Assembly (NCBI GenBank): GCA_900538465.1
Contig: UPXV01000016.1
Coordinates: forward strand, 1 to 53,933
DNA length: 53,933 nucleotides
Direction: 5' to 3'
DNA from: an uncultured Erysipelotrichaceae bacterium
GTDB taxonomy: Bacteria > Bacillota_I > Bacilli_A > Erysipelotrichales > Coprobacillaceae
The notes under the pieces were generated by a model. The model saw only the letters and a program-made list of their open reading frames with translations. It was not told the origin of the DNA and made no database searches. Numbering within the stretch: the stretch's first letter is position 1; the number at the start of each line of letters is the position of its first letter. Position numbers and translations under genes: made by a program. Positions 34,121-44,012 of this stretch are shown one piece after another.

Positions 34121-35872
34121 TTAATTTCTAACAAAAGCTTTAATGGTTCCTAGCTTTTGACTTTTACCATATGGTCGGATAACAAACTGACCAACTGACC
34201 CTGGAATAATAAATGTTTCAGCATAATGAACAATAAACGGATCAAAAGCATGCGTTGGAGATTCTACAATTGCCTGATCTCCTTCAATTAAATTAAGCAC
34301 ATTCACTTCTCCATGTGTATCATGTAAAACCGGCTTGCTAAACCAATGTCTTCTTGTTTCTATAAATTCTTTTTCATGCAATCCTGTTCTTTCTTCAACC
34401 CAGCCATCCCCTGTTGCGATAACTTCTATACGATTAACTAAATTTTCCATTGTCCATTTTGTATCACGATAAAATTGAACAACTTCTTCACCATGTTTGA
34501 TATGAATTGGTCTTGGTTTTCCATCCATTCCTAAACGACCCCAATCCCACAATTTAAATGTAAAAATATTGGGTGTTGCTGAAATTTCTAAGACCATAGT
34601 ATTAGCTCCAGAACAATGAATCGTTCCTGGCGGGATTAAAAAATGGTCATGTTTGTGACAAGGAATTTTATTGACGTAATTTTCTTCCAAAAATTCACCA
34701 CTTTCTTGAGCTTGTTTTAAAGCGGTAAAAAACTTTTCTTTTGTCATTCCATCTTTAACACCTAAATAAACATATGTGTCTTCATTTTCTTCCACATCTA
34801 AAAGATAATACGATTCTTCTTGGGTATAGTGTAATCCAAACTTTTCTTGAGCATATTCGACAGTAGGATGCACTTGTAATGATAAATTCTGACCTTTCAT
34901 TGTATCTAAAAAATCAAAACGAATAGGAAAGTCTGTTCCAAATCTCCCATGCACTTTTTCTCCTAACAGTTCTCTAGGATGTGAGTAAACAACATCTATT
35001 GAAGGAATTTCAACAATTGTATCTCCAACCTTTAATAAAAGTGAATTTTCTTCTGGAACACAATCAAAGCACCAAGCATAGTTTTCCATATTCCTATCCA
35101 GTTGACAAACTTCTTTCATCCACTGACCACCCCAGATACCAGGATCAAAAAATGGTACAACACGAAACGGTCTACGAACAGTTTCATCCAATCCTGCCCT
35201 AAAAGCATCTCCTGTAATCATTTTGGGATGATTTTTTAAATTTGTATCTAAAATATAATCAAATTTATCAAAACGTCGTTTCTTATATCTATCTGCAATA
35301 CGCCATTCAAAGAAATATCCTCTTTTGAGTTTTCTTAAGGGATCTTCATGATAATTTCTTCCTTTCCAATTTGGAATATCTCCCAAACGATATCTTTGCT
35401 GAATTTCCCATCTTGCCATATCCGCAAAAACATAAATATCTGGTTCAACTAATAAGTTTACTCCAACTCCATAAACAACAATAATACCATCTATATTTTC
35501 GATTTTTAACTTGACTTGCTTCAATTTATCTTCATCAATGAAATCTTCTAAAGTATGTAAAGAAATTTTACCAAATACTCTATCATCTGTAATTACATCT
35601 TTTATCTTTGTTTCTATTGTATCAATATCTTCAAATATCTCCTCATCAGTAAAAATTATCATATCGGCATTAAGTTGTTTGACAAGACAAGCTTTTATCT
35701 CTTCTACCAAAACTCCTGGATAAAAATCAACAGCAATAATTTTTTTCTTTTTATCAATATTGTCTATTTTGAACTTAAGTTCTTCAACAATATTTTTATA
35801 TCCATTCCATACACTTTCATTTCCATAATTTTTCACTTCTACATAAGGTTGTTTATCATAATTATTATTCAT
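34121..35872 (-). CDS. manA: Class I mannose-6-phosphate isomerase with kinase-like N-terminal domain
   Basis: About 583 residues. The C-terminal 320 are a type I phosphomannose isomerase, with zinc-site QVHPTVEYAQEKFG and HDHFLIPPGTIHCSG; it turns mannose 6-phosphate into fructose 6-phosphate. The first 200 residues look like a uridine-kinase type P-loop fold (IIAVDFYPGVLVEEI at the P-loop position, then YGVGVNLLVEPDIYVFAD, and a later KRRFDKFDYILDTN), but no GxxxxGK[ST] is present, so it is probably inactive or regulatory. The ATG at 35872 with GAGGT before it is chosen over the longer frame to 35908. It ends the mannosidase operon. Confidence 0.85.
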   Translation of the reverse strand: MNNNYDKQPYVEVKNYGNESVWNGYKNIVEELKFKIDNIDKKKKIIAVDFYPGVLVEEIKACLVKQLNADMIIFTDEEIFEDIDTIETKIKDVITDDRVFGKISLHTLEDFIDEDKLKQVKLKIENIDGIIVVYGVGVNLLVEPDIYVFADMARWEIQQRYRLGDIPNWKGRNYHEDPLRKLKRGYFFEWRIADRYKKRRFDKFDYILDTNLKNHPKMITGDAFRAGLDETVRRPFRVVPFFDPGIWGGQWMKEVCQLDRNMENYAWCFDCVPEENSLLLKVGDTIVEIPSIDVVYSHPRELLGEKVHGRFGTDFPIRFDFLDTMKGQNLSLQVHPTVEYAQEKFGLHYTQEESYYLLDVEENEDTYVYLGVKDGMTKEKFFTALKQAQESGEFLEENYVNKIPCHKHDHFLIPPGTIHCSGANTMVLEISATPNIFTFKLWDWGRLGMDGKPRPIHIKHGEEVVQFYRDTKWTMENLVNRIEVIATGDGWVEERTGLHEKEFIETRRHWFSKPVLHDTHGEVNVLNLIEGDQAIVESPTHAFDPFIVHYAETFIIPGSVGQFVIRPYGKSQKLGTIKAFVRN

Positions 35873-35944
35873 ATTTACCTCTTTCTGATTGATTAATGAA
35901 AATGCCAATCATTATGTATGAGTGACATTTTCTTAATCTAATCT

Positions 35945-36388
35945 TTAAATTTCTACTAATTTTAATACATCCAGGACTTCTTTTTCATTATGACTACTAT
36001 ACAATTTATTTCTAAAGCTCTCTTTCATCAAACTTCTTGCAAGTGTTGAAAGAATTTTTAAATGTTGATTATTTTTATCTTTTTTTGGAACTGCTATTCC
36101 AAAAATAATTTTGACATTATCATCGTCATTCCAGCAAATAGGTTCTTTTAATTTAATAAAGACCAAAGAAGATTGCTTAACATAATCAGATTGTGCATGA
36201 GGAATTGCAATACCAAGACCCATAGATGTAGACATTTCTGTTTCTCGTTTGAAAACATCATTCTTAAATTTTGTTATATCACTAATTCGTCCATTATTAA
36301 ATAACAATTCAGCGACCTTTTGAATAACATCTTCTTTTTCATGAAGATTTTCATCAACTAGGATTAATTCCTCATTTATAATTTCCAC
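35945..36388 (-). CDS. PTS EIIA, fructose/mannitol type
   Basis: This 147-residue PTS IIA has the active-site His 64 in MGLGIAIPHAQSD. It takes phosphate from HPr and passes it to IIB. IIC, IIB and the hydrolase genes lie upstream in the same operon, so the system is a split fructose-type PTS (A, B and C as separate proteins). The start is GTG behind AAAGGG. The N-terminus (MEIINEELILVDENL) is as expected. Confidence 0.9.
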   Translation of the reverse strand: MEIINEELILVDENLHEKEDVIQKVAELLFNNGRISDITKFKNDVFKRETEMSTSMGLGIAIPHAQSDYVKQSSLVFIKLKEPICWNDDDNVKIIFGIAVPKKDKNNQHLKILSTLARSLMKESFRNKLYSSHNEKEVLDVLKLVEI

Positions 36389-36402
36389 AATAACATCCCT
36401 TT

Positions 36403-37440
36403 CTAATCAATATCTGGATCTTTTCTTGTCAGAATATAAATCATTCCAACCGCAACGACTGTTCCAATTGCAAAACTCAATAGATACAAAGGAATATTGC
36501 TGACAAGCGGCATTGTTTCTAATCCACCAATTGGGGCTGATAAAGTTACACCAAAGGCAGCCACAATAGCTCCAGTTACAGCCGCACCGACACATAATGA
36601 AGGTAAAATTTGTTTTGGTTTTGCAATAACATAAGGAATAGCTCCCTCGACAAAGAAACTCAATCCCATAATATATGCTCCTGTTTTAGCACTACGTAAA
36701 CTTGGTGAGAATTTCTTAGGGAATAAAGTTGCAGCAACTGCACAACTTGTTGAAACAACCATTGCACTACATCCACAAGATGCCATGACAACACTTGCCA
36801 CTGCTGTTCCATCAGCAGCCGTTAAAGTTGCTACTGAGAATAAATAAGCTGTCTTATTAACTGGACCACCTAAATCAATTGCCAACATAAAGCCAATAAT
36901 TGCACCTAAAATAACTGCATTTGTTCCACTTAATGCTTGCAAGAAACCAGTTAAACCATTGTTAATTGGTGCGACAACCAAATTAATACCTTGTGCCGCA
37001 ATAGCCGCTAAAGCTAAACCAACAATTGGGAAAATAAGAAGAGTTTTAATACCTTCTAATGACCTCGGTAATTTCTCAGTCACTTTCTTTAAAAGAATAA
37101 TAATGTATCCACTGACAAACCCTGCAAAAATAGCTCCAAGGAATCCAGCTCCACCATCTCTTACCAAGACACCTGAAACCATACCTAATAATAATGCAGG
37201 ACGATCAGCAATAGAATAAGCAATATATGCCGCTAAAATCGGGAACATAAAGCTCATTCCAATTGATCCTACATTCACTAGCCAAGCACAAAGTGGCGTC
37301 GTAGATCCAAATGTCGCTGTATGTGCATTAGCAACATCCAATAAATATGCTGATGCTGTTAAAATTCCACCACCAATTACAAATGGCAAGAAGAACGATA
37401 CTCCTGACATCAAATGATTATATATCTTTTTCATATTCAT
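36403..37440 (-). CDS. PTS EIIC, fructose type
   Basis: This 345-residue membrane protein has the fructose-family start (IYNHLMSGVSFFLPFVIGGG), a loop with PALLLGMVSGVLVRDGGAGFLG, and about nine to ten helices. It carries the sugar across the membrane while it is phosphorylated. AGGAGG precedes the ATG by nine bases. Homologues serve fructose, mannose derivatives or 2-O-mannosylglycerate; the mannosidase next to it argues for a mannosyl compound. Confidence 0.9.
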   Translation of the reverse strand: MNMKKIYNHLMSGVSFFLPFVIGGGILTASAYLLDVANAHTATFGSTTPLCAWLVNVGSIGMSFMFPILAAYIAYSIADRPALLLGMVSGVLVRDGGAGFLGAIFAGFVSGYIIILLKKVTEKLPRSLEGIKTLLIFPIVGLALAAIAAQGINLVVAPINNGLTGFLQALSGTNAVILGAIIGFMLAIDLGGPVNKTAYLFSVATLTAADGTAVASVVMASCGCSAMVVSTSCAVAATLFPKKFSPSLRSAKTGAYIMGLSFFVEGAIPYVIAKPKQILPSLCVGAAVTGAIVAAFGVTLSAPIGGLETMPLVSNIPLYLLSFAIGTVVAVGMIYILTRKDPDID

Positions 37441-37454
37441 GATTCATTTCCTCC

Positions 37455-37772
37455 TTAATAAACCTTTAAATTTTCACTTTCAATTTCTTGAAATACTTTT
37501 TCAATTTTTCTAACTGCATCAGAAACTGAGACTTCTAATAATTTTTTTCCTCTAAAACGTTCCATTTCTACTTTTGTATCTGCAGCAATTAAAACACAAT
37601 CAGCTGTTTCAATATCCTCTTGTGTCAAACGATTTTCAACACCTGCTGAACCATTTGTCTCTACTTTGACTTCATACCCTTTACTTTTGGCATAAGTTTC
37701 AATGTTTTCAGCAGCCATATAAGTATGTGCAATCCCAGCAGGACAAGCACACACGGCAATTATTTTTTTCAT
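37455..37772 (-). CDS. PTS EIIB, fructose type
   Basis: This 105-residue IIB carries the phospho-Cys loop CACPAGIAHTYMAAE, Cys 10 being the acceptor. It passes phosphate to the incoming sugar. It lies between the mannosidase and IIC genes with AAAGGAGG before its ATG. Its sequence is typical of the PTS_IIB_fruc family. Confidence 0.93.
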   Translation of the reverse strand: MKKIIAVCACPAGIAHTYMAAENIETYAKSKGYEVKVETNGSAGVENRLTQEDIETADCVLIAADTKVEMERFRGKKLLEVSVSDAVRKIEKVFQEIESENLKVY

Positions 37773-37808
37773 TTTTAAATCCTCCTTTGATTTTCAAATA
37801 GTTATTTT

Positions 37809-40466
37809 TCATAGCTTCAACATTAAATTTTTATATTGTCCTGGTTTTAAATTTGGTAGATCTTCTTTTAATGTTGTGATTTCTTTTTCTTCTAAGTTAA
37901 CTTCACTTAATTTAAAATTTTTACACTTTGTGATTAATTTTCCCCCATGGATTTCATGATTTTCATTATTAAACATTCTTACTAAGTATCCTTGGTTGTT
38001 ATCAGCTTTTACAATTGTACTTACACTTCCATCAAAGTCTTTAAAATCTATAAAATGATATGCCCAAGGAATCTTTTTTTCAATGGGATTCGTTGGAAAA
38101 TAAGAAATCAATTCAATAGATTTATCAAAATCTTGTTTTTGATAATATGTTTTTTCTGTTGCATATGCAATGTAGCGATTATGCATAATATTTCCATCAA
38201 ATGAAGTATCATAGCTGATTGCTAATTCAAAATTATTTTTCTTTTTCATCTGTGTATCTTCAGTATAGAAAATACGATAATCCAATCCACTTGGTCGTCC
38301 AGGTCGACGATTCAAATCAGGGAAACCTAATGCTCCATATGCCCTCAATAAAGTTACTGCAATATCTTTTTTTCCATTTCCAATAAATTCATATTCTTTA
38401 CTACTTTTCGTATAAACTGTGATTGTTTGATAATCACAAACTGCACTTACATAATTAAGCAATGGAAATGTTGGACTTGGTTCTTCAAACCAATTTTGTT
38501 CTTTCCAAATTTTTAATTCTTTAGGATTGGTTTCACGCTTAATATAACCAAACTGTGTTCCTGCATAAGAATATTTATTGTCCTGATGACCAGATATAAC
38601 CAGTCTCACACGATGTTGATTAGCTGCATTATCAATGTAACCCTTTAATTCAATAAGCGGACTTCCTTTTTTTAGGCATATTTCAATAGAGTATTGAATT
38701 GTTGAATTGCATTCTTTTCTTTCACGCTCTTTTAAACCATAAGGAATCTCAAATTCTCCTTCTACCTTCATTTTATGCAAAAGACTTGAACCACTATATC
38801 TAACATAACTATGTTGCATATACTCGCAAATCCTCATATCGTTATCTGGATAAGAATAATCAAAGCTATCACCTTCATCACCCATATCCTCTAAATAAAT
38901 AGCCTTATGATGATAAAGATCTTTTTCCTTATCATAAATAGTAATTCCATCAACATCCATATAGATACGATAATATTCATTTTCAATAAAGTTCACATTT
39001 TCATCCATAACCTCAATAGGACTTTGCTTATCATCATGAATAACAAGTGTACGATATTGGATTCCTGAAAAATTATCAAGTTCAAAAATAATATCTGTTT
39101 CATAATAATATTTACTCTCATCTAATAAAGCTTTATCTTTACGAAGAACACCATGATTTTTCTGGACACTTTTTTTAATAATATAGGGAATTATTTGATT
39201 ATCTTGTGTTAACGTAAATTGTTTTGTTTTTGAAAACACTTTTGCTTCAATGACATTGGTATTTCTTTTAATAGTTGTATTGGCTATAACCAAAGGATAT
39301 GCATTATCTTCTTGAAAAGGTAACGATAAAGAAACTACTTTAAGTAAATATGTTTTTGTTGCCTGAGCCATTGCAATGGCATTTCTGGTTTCATTTTCAA
39401 TATAGTTATTTGTTGCATCTGTTAAATTAGCTGAAGAATGTGTTTGACAGGTTATTAATGTTTTCCATGCTTTATCAATTAAGCCATGGTCATACTCAAT
39501 ACCAATACTATCCATCATACTCATTAATGGTTGGACTTCATAAGTGAGTATACGTTCACATTTGTCTTGTAGTCCCTTTATATCAGCACGAGCTGAGAAT
39601 ATTGAGCGATGAACACGATGATACTGTGTAGAAAACAATTCTCCTTTATGTACTTTTAGACCTTTGGTATTTTCTCTTACATGATGGAAGAAATCTTTCC
39701 ATGTTGTTAATTTAAATTCATAATCACTTGATTTCTGGTTATACTCAGCAATTCTTTTAGGTATATCTAACATGACTGGATTTTGATCAAATCCTAGTGG
39801 AAACACAAATTCATTATCAAGTGTTGAATAAGATAATAAGCGATCAATGAGTTGATGCACACTGATTTTATTATAATCTTCTGCACTTTTATCCAAAAGA
39901 GTTCCATTTTTAAATGGATAACATCCATACCCATAACCAGCAATCATCACATATGCTAATAGCTGGCTCCCATCATTGGACTCCATAATAAATTCACTAC
40001 CTAAATCATATTCATCTCCTACTCCTCTTGTTATGACAAATTCTTTGATTCCAAACTGATTAAAAATCTTTGGAAAATCAGCTGAATGTCCAAATGAATC
40101 TGGTAAGTATGCAATCTTTGAGCTTCCTCCTATTTCATTTGCTATTTTAATTCCTAAACGCAGATTGTTGATAACAGATTCTCCACTTGAAATAAAACAA
40201 TCCAATTGTGAATGAAATGGTCCTATTTCAAGTTTGTTCGATGAAATCAATTCAGATATATAATCACGATCTTCTGGATGTAATTGTAAATATTCTTCAA
40301 TTGGCTGAACTTGACCATCTAAGAAGAAATGCTGAATTCGATTTTCTTGAAAACCACGAATCATTTCTTTCATATTGTAGCTAAATTGAACCATTGCATC
40401 TTGGGCTGTAAAATACCAAATCAGATCCCAATGAGTATGGTGTATACAATGTGCTATTTTTTTCAT
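37809..40466 (-). CDS. GH38 alpha-mannosidase (MngB-like)
   Basis: This 885-residue enzyme has the GH38 zinc and catalytic motifs: HHTHWDLIWYFTAQDA (His 12, Asp 14) and the nucleophile motif YLPDSFGHSADFP. Middle and C-terminal beta domains complete the fold. It lacks a signal peptide and so acts in the cytosol, probably on a phosphorylated mannosyl sugar brought in by the adjacent PTS, giving mannose 6-phosphate for manA. Mannosylglycerate is one candidate substrate, but host mannoglycan fragments are also possible. AGGAGG lies seven bases before the ATG at 40466; the frame opens earlier at 40565. Confidence 0.88.
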   Translation of the reverse strand: MKKIAHCIHHTHWDLIWYFTAQDAMVQFSYNMKEMIRGFQENRIQHFFLDGQVQPIEEYLQLHPEDRDYISELISSNKLEIGPFHSQLDCFISSGESVINNLRLGIKIANEIGGSSKIAYLPDSFGHSADFPKIFNQFGIKEFVITRGVGDEYDLGSEFIMESNDGSQLLAYVMIAGYGYGCYPFKNGTLLDKSAEDYNKISVHQLIDRLLSYSTLDNEFVFPLGFDQNPVMLDIPKRIAEYNQKSSDYEFKLTTWKDFFHHVRENTKGLKVHKGELFSTQYHRVHRSIFSARADIKGLQDKCERILTYEVQPLMSMMDSIGIEYDHGLIDKAWKTLITCQTHSSANLTDATNNYIENETRNAIAMAQATKTYLLKVVSLSLPFQEDNAYPLVIANTTIKRNTNVIEAKVFSKTKQFTLTQDNQIIPYIIKKSVQKNHGVLRKDKALLDESKYYYETDIIFELDNFSGIQYRTLVIHDDKQSPIEVMDENVNFIENEYYRIYMDVDGITIYDKEKDLYHHKAIYLEDMGDEGDSFDYSYPDNDMRICEYMQHSYVRYSGSSLLHKMKVEGEFEIPYGLKERERKECNSTIQYSIEICLKKGSPLIELKGYIDNAANQHRVRLVISGHQDNKYSYAGTQFGYIKRETNPKELKIWKEQNWFEEPSPTFPLLNYVSAVCDYQTITVYTKSSKEYEFIGNGKKDIAVTLLRAYGALGFPDLNRRPGRPSGLDYRIFYTEDTQMKKKNNFELAISYDTSFDGNIMHNRYIAYATEKTYYQKQDFDKSIELISYFPTNPIEKKIPWAYHFIDFKDFDGSVSTIVKADNNQGYLVRMFNNENHEIHGGKLITKCKNFKLSEVNLEEKEITTLKEDLPNLKPGQYKNLMLKL

Positions 40467-40676
40467 CCTTTTTCCTCCTTGCACAAACATTCTAGCACAC
40501 ACCTTCTTCAACAATAAACGTCTTACTCCCCTATCTTTTTGCAACTTCTTCTTGAAATCATGCAATTTTGAAAATTGAAATTCTTATCTTTTTCCATATA
40601 TTACCAAAATTAAAGCAAATCCATTTTTATCCGATAAACTGCTGAAAAATCGCAAAAAATGTCGCTTTTGAGTCAT

Positions 40677-40705
40677 TTGACACTATATATCAATTCAACT
40701 ATAAT
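40677..40705 (+). promoter_or_regulatory. Promoter of the PRD regulator gene
   Basis: TTGACA (40677-40682), 17 bases, TATAAT (40700-40705), then GGAGGTGG before the ATG. No clear promoter for the divergent mannosidase operon was found by eye in 40467-40670. Confidence 0.8.
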
Positions 40706-40737
40706 TTGAGTGCAAAGAGAAGATTGGAGGTGGCAAT

Positions 40738-42645
40738 ATGAAAACAGAAAAACTTATGAGATTAGTAGAAATTCTACTCAGTCAAGATGATTTTATAACA
40801 ATTAGTGCACTTGCCAATCTTTTAAATTGTTCTGAACGAACAATTCATAATTATATGAATTCTCCAGAATTTAAACAATTATTAAAGAATGTTGAATTCT
40901 TAAGAGTCCCTAACAAAGGGATTCAAATTAAAGCTGATTCTAAATATAAAAATCAAATTTTATCTCAAATTCATCAAGAAAATACATATGATTTTAAATA
41001 TCAAGATGATTATGACCAAATTCTTTTTCTATTACTAACGACTAATGAAGTAATTACTATTCAAGATTTAAGTCGTAAGCTTTATCGTTCAACGAATGCT
41101 ATTTATTCATTAATAAAAAATTTGAATGAAATTATTAGCAAATCTCATTGTTCTATTAAAAATCATAAAACTCTAGGATTACAAATCACAGGCAATGAAA
41201 AAGATATAAGAACATTATTTTATAAATCATTAATGAAAACAGCCAAAGCCACTTCATTATTTGCAATTCCTCGTTTAACACAACATACAATCTCTTCTTT
41301 AACTTCATTTTTTAATCAAAAAGACATTTTAAATCTTGTTGAAATTTTAGATATGAGCGAAAAAATGTTAGGTCTTTGTTTTTGTGATGAAGATTATAAT
41401 ATGATGTTATTATATTTAGGTATTATCATTATTCGTATTCGTATGCATAAACCTATTCAATTAGATTCATTAGAAATGAATGACATAGCTCAAGAATATT
41501 ATTGTGCAACTTTGATTAAATGTTATGTTGAAAAAGAATTTCATATGACAATTGATGAAAATGAAATCAATTATATTTCTCTTTTACTTGCATCAACACG
41601 AAAAAAAATCAATCCTGATTATGAAAATATGGAGATTGATATTTTAGATAAGTTTCTTAATTTATTAGGTGTTCGTCTTAATTTTGATTTTAATAATGAT
41701 TATGAATTGAAACATAATCTTATGCTACATTTAAAACCAGCCATTAAAAGAATGCGTCACGGGATTCCTAATGAAAATCCTTTGCTTGAACAAATTCGCT
41801 TAGAATATACAGAAGTCTATATTTCTGTAATTACTGCAATTGAAGATTTAGAAAATATGGAACACATCTATTTTGATTCAAATGAATTAGGATATATTTG
41901 TTTACATATCATTGCTGCTATTAATAGGCCAAATAATATTAGAAAGATTAAAGCTGTTCTTATTTGTACAGAAGGTTTATCTTTTGAGATTTTTATAAAG
42001 AATTTACTTGAGTCTTATTTTAAAGAAATTAATATTGTTGCCATTTATCGTAATCAAATACAGCAAAATGATGAACAATTAAAACAATATGATCTTATTA
42101 TTGATACAACAGGTTCTTGTGAATTATCTAATGCTGTTCATATCAGTAGTAGTTTTAGTTCAACTGACCATGATACAATACGTCATTACTTAAATAATTT
42201 AAATAAACTTACAAAATTAAAGTTAGAACACTCTTTTAACTACTTATCTTTCTTTATTGATGACTTATCAAGTCAAGAAGAATTATTAAAAAAGTATTGT
42301 TCCTTATTATATGAGGGTGGTTATGTTACAAAGAATTTTTATCAATCAGTTGTTAATCGCACAAAAATAGCAAGTACATATGTTGCTAGAGGAATTGCTG
42401 TTCCTCATGGTGCTAAAGATGAAGTGATTCAATCAATTATCACTGCAATTTCTTTAAAACATCCTATTCAATGGGATGATGAAAAGAGTGATTTTGTTAT
42501 TCTTGTTGCATTGAATGATAAGAACATTGATGATAGTAATGTTTTGTTTAGAAAAATCATGAAGATTGCAGCAAGTAATACACAATCTAATGAATTAAAG
42601 AAATGTCAATCGCTTGATGAGCTTATACAATTAATTAACAATTAA
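40738..42645 (+). CDS. BglG/MtlR-type PRD transcription regulator with EIIB- and EIIA-like domains
   Basis: This 635-residue protein starts with two HTH units (about 5-60, with NLLNCSERTIHNYM, and 80-145), followed by two PRDs (about 180-290 and 300-400, with HLKPAIKRMRHG and YICLHIIAAINR). A IIB-like part (about 405-490) keeps no clear Cys loop, and a C-terminal IIA of the fructose type carries ARGIAVPHGAKDE. It senses PTS flux by phosphorylation and activates transcription. It is divergent from the mannosidase operon and is its likely activator. Confidence 0.88.
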   Translation: MKTEKLMRLVEILLSQDDFITISALANLLNCSERTIHNYMNSPEFKQLLKNVEFLRVPNKGIQIKADSKYKNQILSQIHQENTYDFKYQDDYDQILFLLLTTNEVITIQDLSRKLYRSTNAIYSLIKNLNEIISKSHCSIKNHKTLGLQITGNEKDIRTLFYKSLMKTAKATSLFAIPRLTQHTISSLTSFFNQKDILNLVEILDMSEKMLGLCFCDEDYNMMLLYLGIIIIRIRMHKPIQLDSLEMNDIAQEYYCATLIKCYVEKEFHMTIDENEINYISLLLASTRKKINPDYENMEIDILDKFLNLLGVRLNFDFNNDYELKHNLMLHLKPAIKRMRHGIPNENPLLEQIRLEYTEVYISVITAIEDLENMEHIYFDSNELGYICLHIIAAINRPNNIRKIKAVLICTEGLSFEIFIKNLLESYFKEINIVAIYRNQIQQNDEQLKQYDLIIDTTGSCELSNAVHISSSFSSTDHDTIRHYLNNLNKLTKLKLEHSFNYLSFFIDDLSSQEELLKKYCSLLYEGGYVTKNFYQSVVNRTKIASTYVARGIAVPHGAKDEVIQSIITAISLKHPIQWDDEKSDFVILVALNDKNIDDSNVLFRKIMKIAASNTQSNELKKCQSLDELIQLINN

Positions 42646-42647
42646 AA

Positions 42648-42688
42648 AAAATAGGGATTTTACATATAATGTATTCTCCCTATTTTTA
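42648..42688. terminator. Bidirectional terminator
   Basis: AAAATAGGGA and TCCCTATTTT flank a 20-base loop between convergent genes. Confidence 0.75.
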
Positions 42689-42697
42689 TATTTTCAA

Positions 42698-43999
42698 TTA
42701 TTGAACTTGATTTTCCATTTGTGCTTCTTTATTTCTAATCTTAACAAATGGTAAGTAAATCACAACAGTTACAGCAATACAAACAAGTTGTGTAATAACC
42801 GTTGCAATATCTCCTCCTGTTGCTATAAAACCATTAACAACGGGTGGTAAACACCATGGAATATCACTGATCACTTTACCCGCAAATCCAAAATAAATAG
42901 AAGCATATCCAATAATACAACAAACCACTGGTGCAAGAATAAATGGAATCGCCATGACAGGATTCAAGACAATTGGAATCCCAAAAATAACGGGTTCATT
43001 GATTCCAAAGAAAGCAGGAGCTAAAGATAATTTTGCGATAGCTTTATCATCATCACGTTTTCCAGCAATAAATATGGCAATAATTAATCCAATTGTACAA
43101 CCAAATCCTCCCATTGTTCCATACATATTCCAAAATGGTTTTGTAACAATTTCTGTTGCTTCTTTTCCAGCTGCGACTAAATCCATATTTGTTTGTAATG
43201 CTGCAATCGTAATTGGATTGATAATTCCCGTAACAATAGAAGCCCCATGTAAACCACAAATCCAAAATAATGCTGCAAAGAAGACAGCGGCAATAATTCC
43301 AAGTGGATGTTGGAAAACAGCTGCAATTGGTGTTTGTAAAGTATTAAAGATAAACGTTGATAAATTTGTACCTACAATAACTTCAAATCCATAAGCAAAA
43401 CCACTTACAATTAAAGCTGTTAAAATTGTTGGTAATAATGTTGTAAATGAAGCTGCAACATTAGGTGGAACAGCATCAGGTAATGTAATTTTTAATTTTT
43501 TAAGAGAAGCTAATTTACAAAATATTGTGACACTTAACATTCCAATGATCATAGCCACAAATAAACCTTTTGAATTGGTAACATCTGCTGATAAAACATT
43601 ACTAATCACTTGAGTTTCTTCGCCAAACATAGCTGTCAGTGTTGTTGGTGAGACAAGTACAAAACACACAACTGATAACAATCCTACAAATGACTCATCT
43701 TGTTGATAAAAACGAGATAAATGTTTACCAACTTCATAAGCAATCAATAAAGCTAAAATATTCATTGTTGCATAATTAAGTGAAGCAAACCATGGACTCA
43801 TTTCTAAAACCCATTCAAAACCTTTAACACTTCCTAGTCCATTTGTTGAAAAGATTACAGAACCAAGTAATGTTCCAATAGAACCGACAATAATAAATGG
43901 TATAACATCAATAAATGAATCTTTAATTGTAGATATATATTTATTTGCATTAATCTTTACAGCTAAACGACTTAATACATCTGAAAATTTATCAAACAT
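42698..43999 (-). CDS. PTS EIIC, cellobiose/lactose family
   Basis: This 433-residue EIIC belongs to the Lac family (CelB type): it opens with MFDKFSDVLSRLAVKINANKY and has the NEPVIFGIPIVLNP motif late in the protein. It probably takes up beta-glucosides such as cellobiose. No IIA or IIB is beside it, so it must share those from another locus. It lies 13 bases after the GH1 gene, and GGGAGG precedes its start. Confidence 0.9.
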   Translation of the reverse strand: MFDKFSDVLSRLAVKINANKYISTIKDSFIDVIPFIIVGSIGTLLGSVIFSTNGLGSVKGFEWVLEMSPWFASLNYATMNILALLIAYEVGKHLSRFYQQDESFVGLLSVVCFVLVSPTTLTAMFGEETQVISNVLSADVTNSKGLFVAMIIGMLSVTIFCKLASLKKLKITLPDAVPPNVAASFTTLLPTILTALIVSGFAYGFEVIVGTNLSTFIFNTLQTPIAAVFQHPLGIIAAVFFAALFWICGLHGASIVTGIINPITIAALQTNMDLVAAGKEATEIVTKPFWNMYGTMGGFGCTIGLIIAIFIAGKRDDDKAIAKLSLAPAFFGINEPVIFGIPIVLNPVMAIPFILAPVVCCIIGYASIYFGFAGKVISDIPWCLPPVVNGFIATGGDIATVITQLVCIAVTVVIYLPFVKIRNKEAQMENQVQ

Positions 44000-44012
44000 T
44001 TTTCTTTCCTCC

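Noticed and set aside
40467..40737. Sigma-54 promoter for the mannosidase operon
   Set aside because: A TTGCA is present but no GG at the matching -24 position, and the nearby regulator is not of the LevR type.
42954..43394. 146-codon frame opposite the cellobiose-type EIIC gene
   Set aside because: It is the mirror frame of a strongly supported membrane protein and has no ribosome site.
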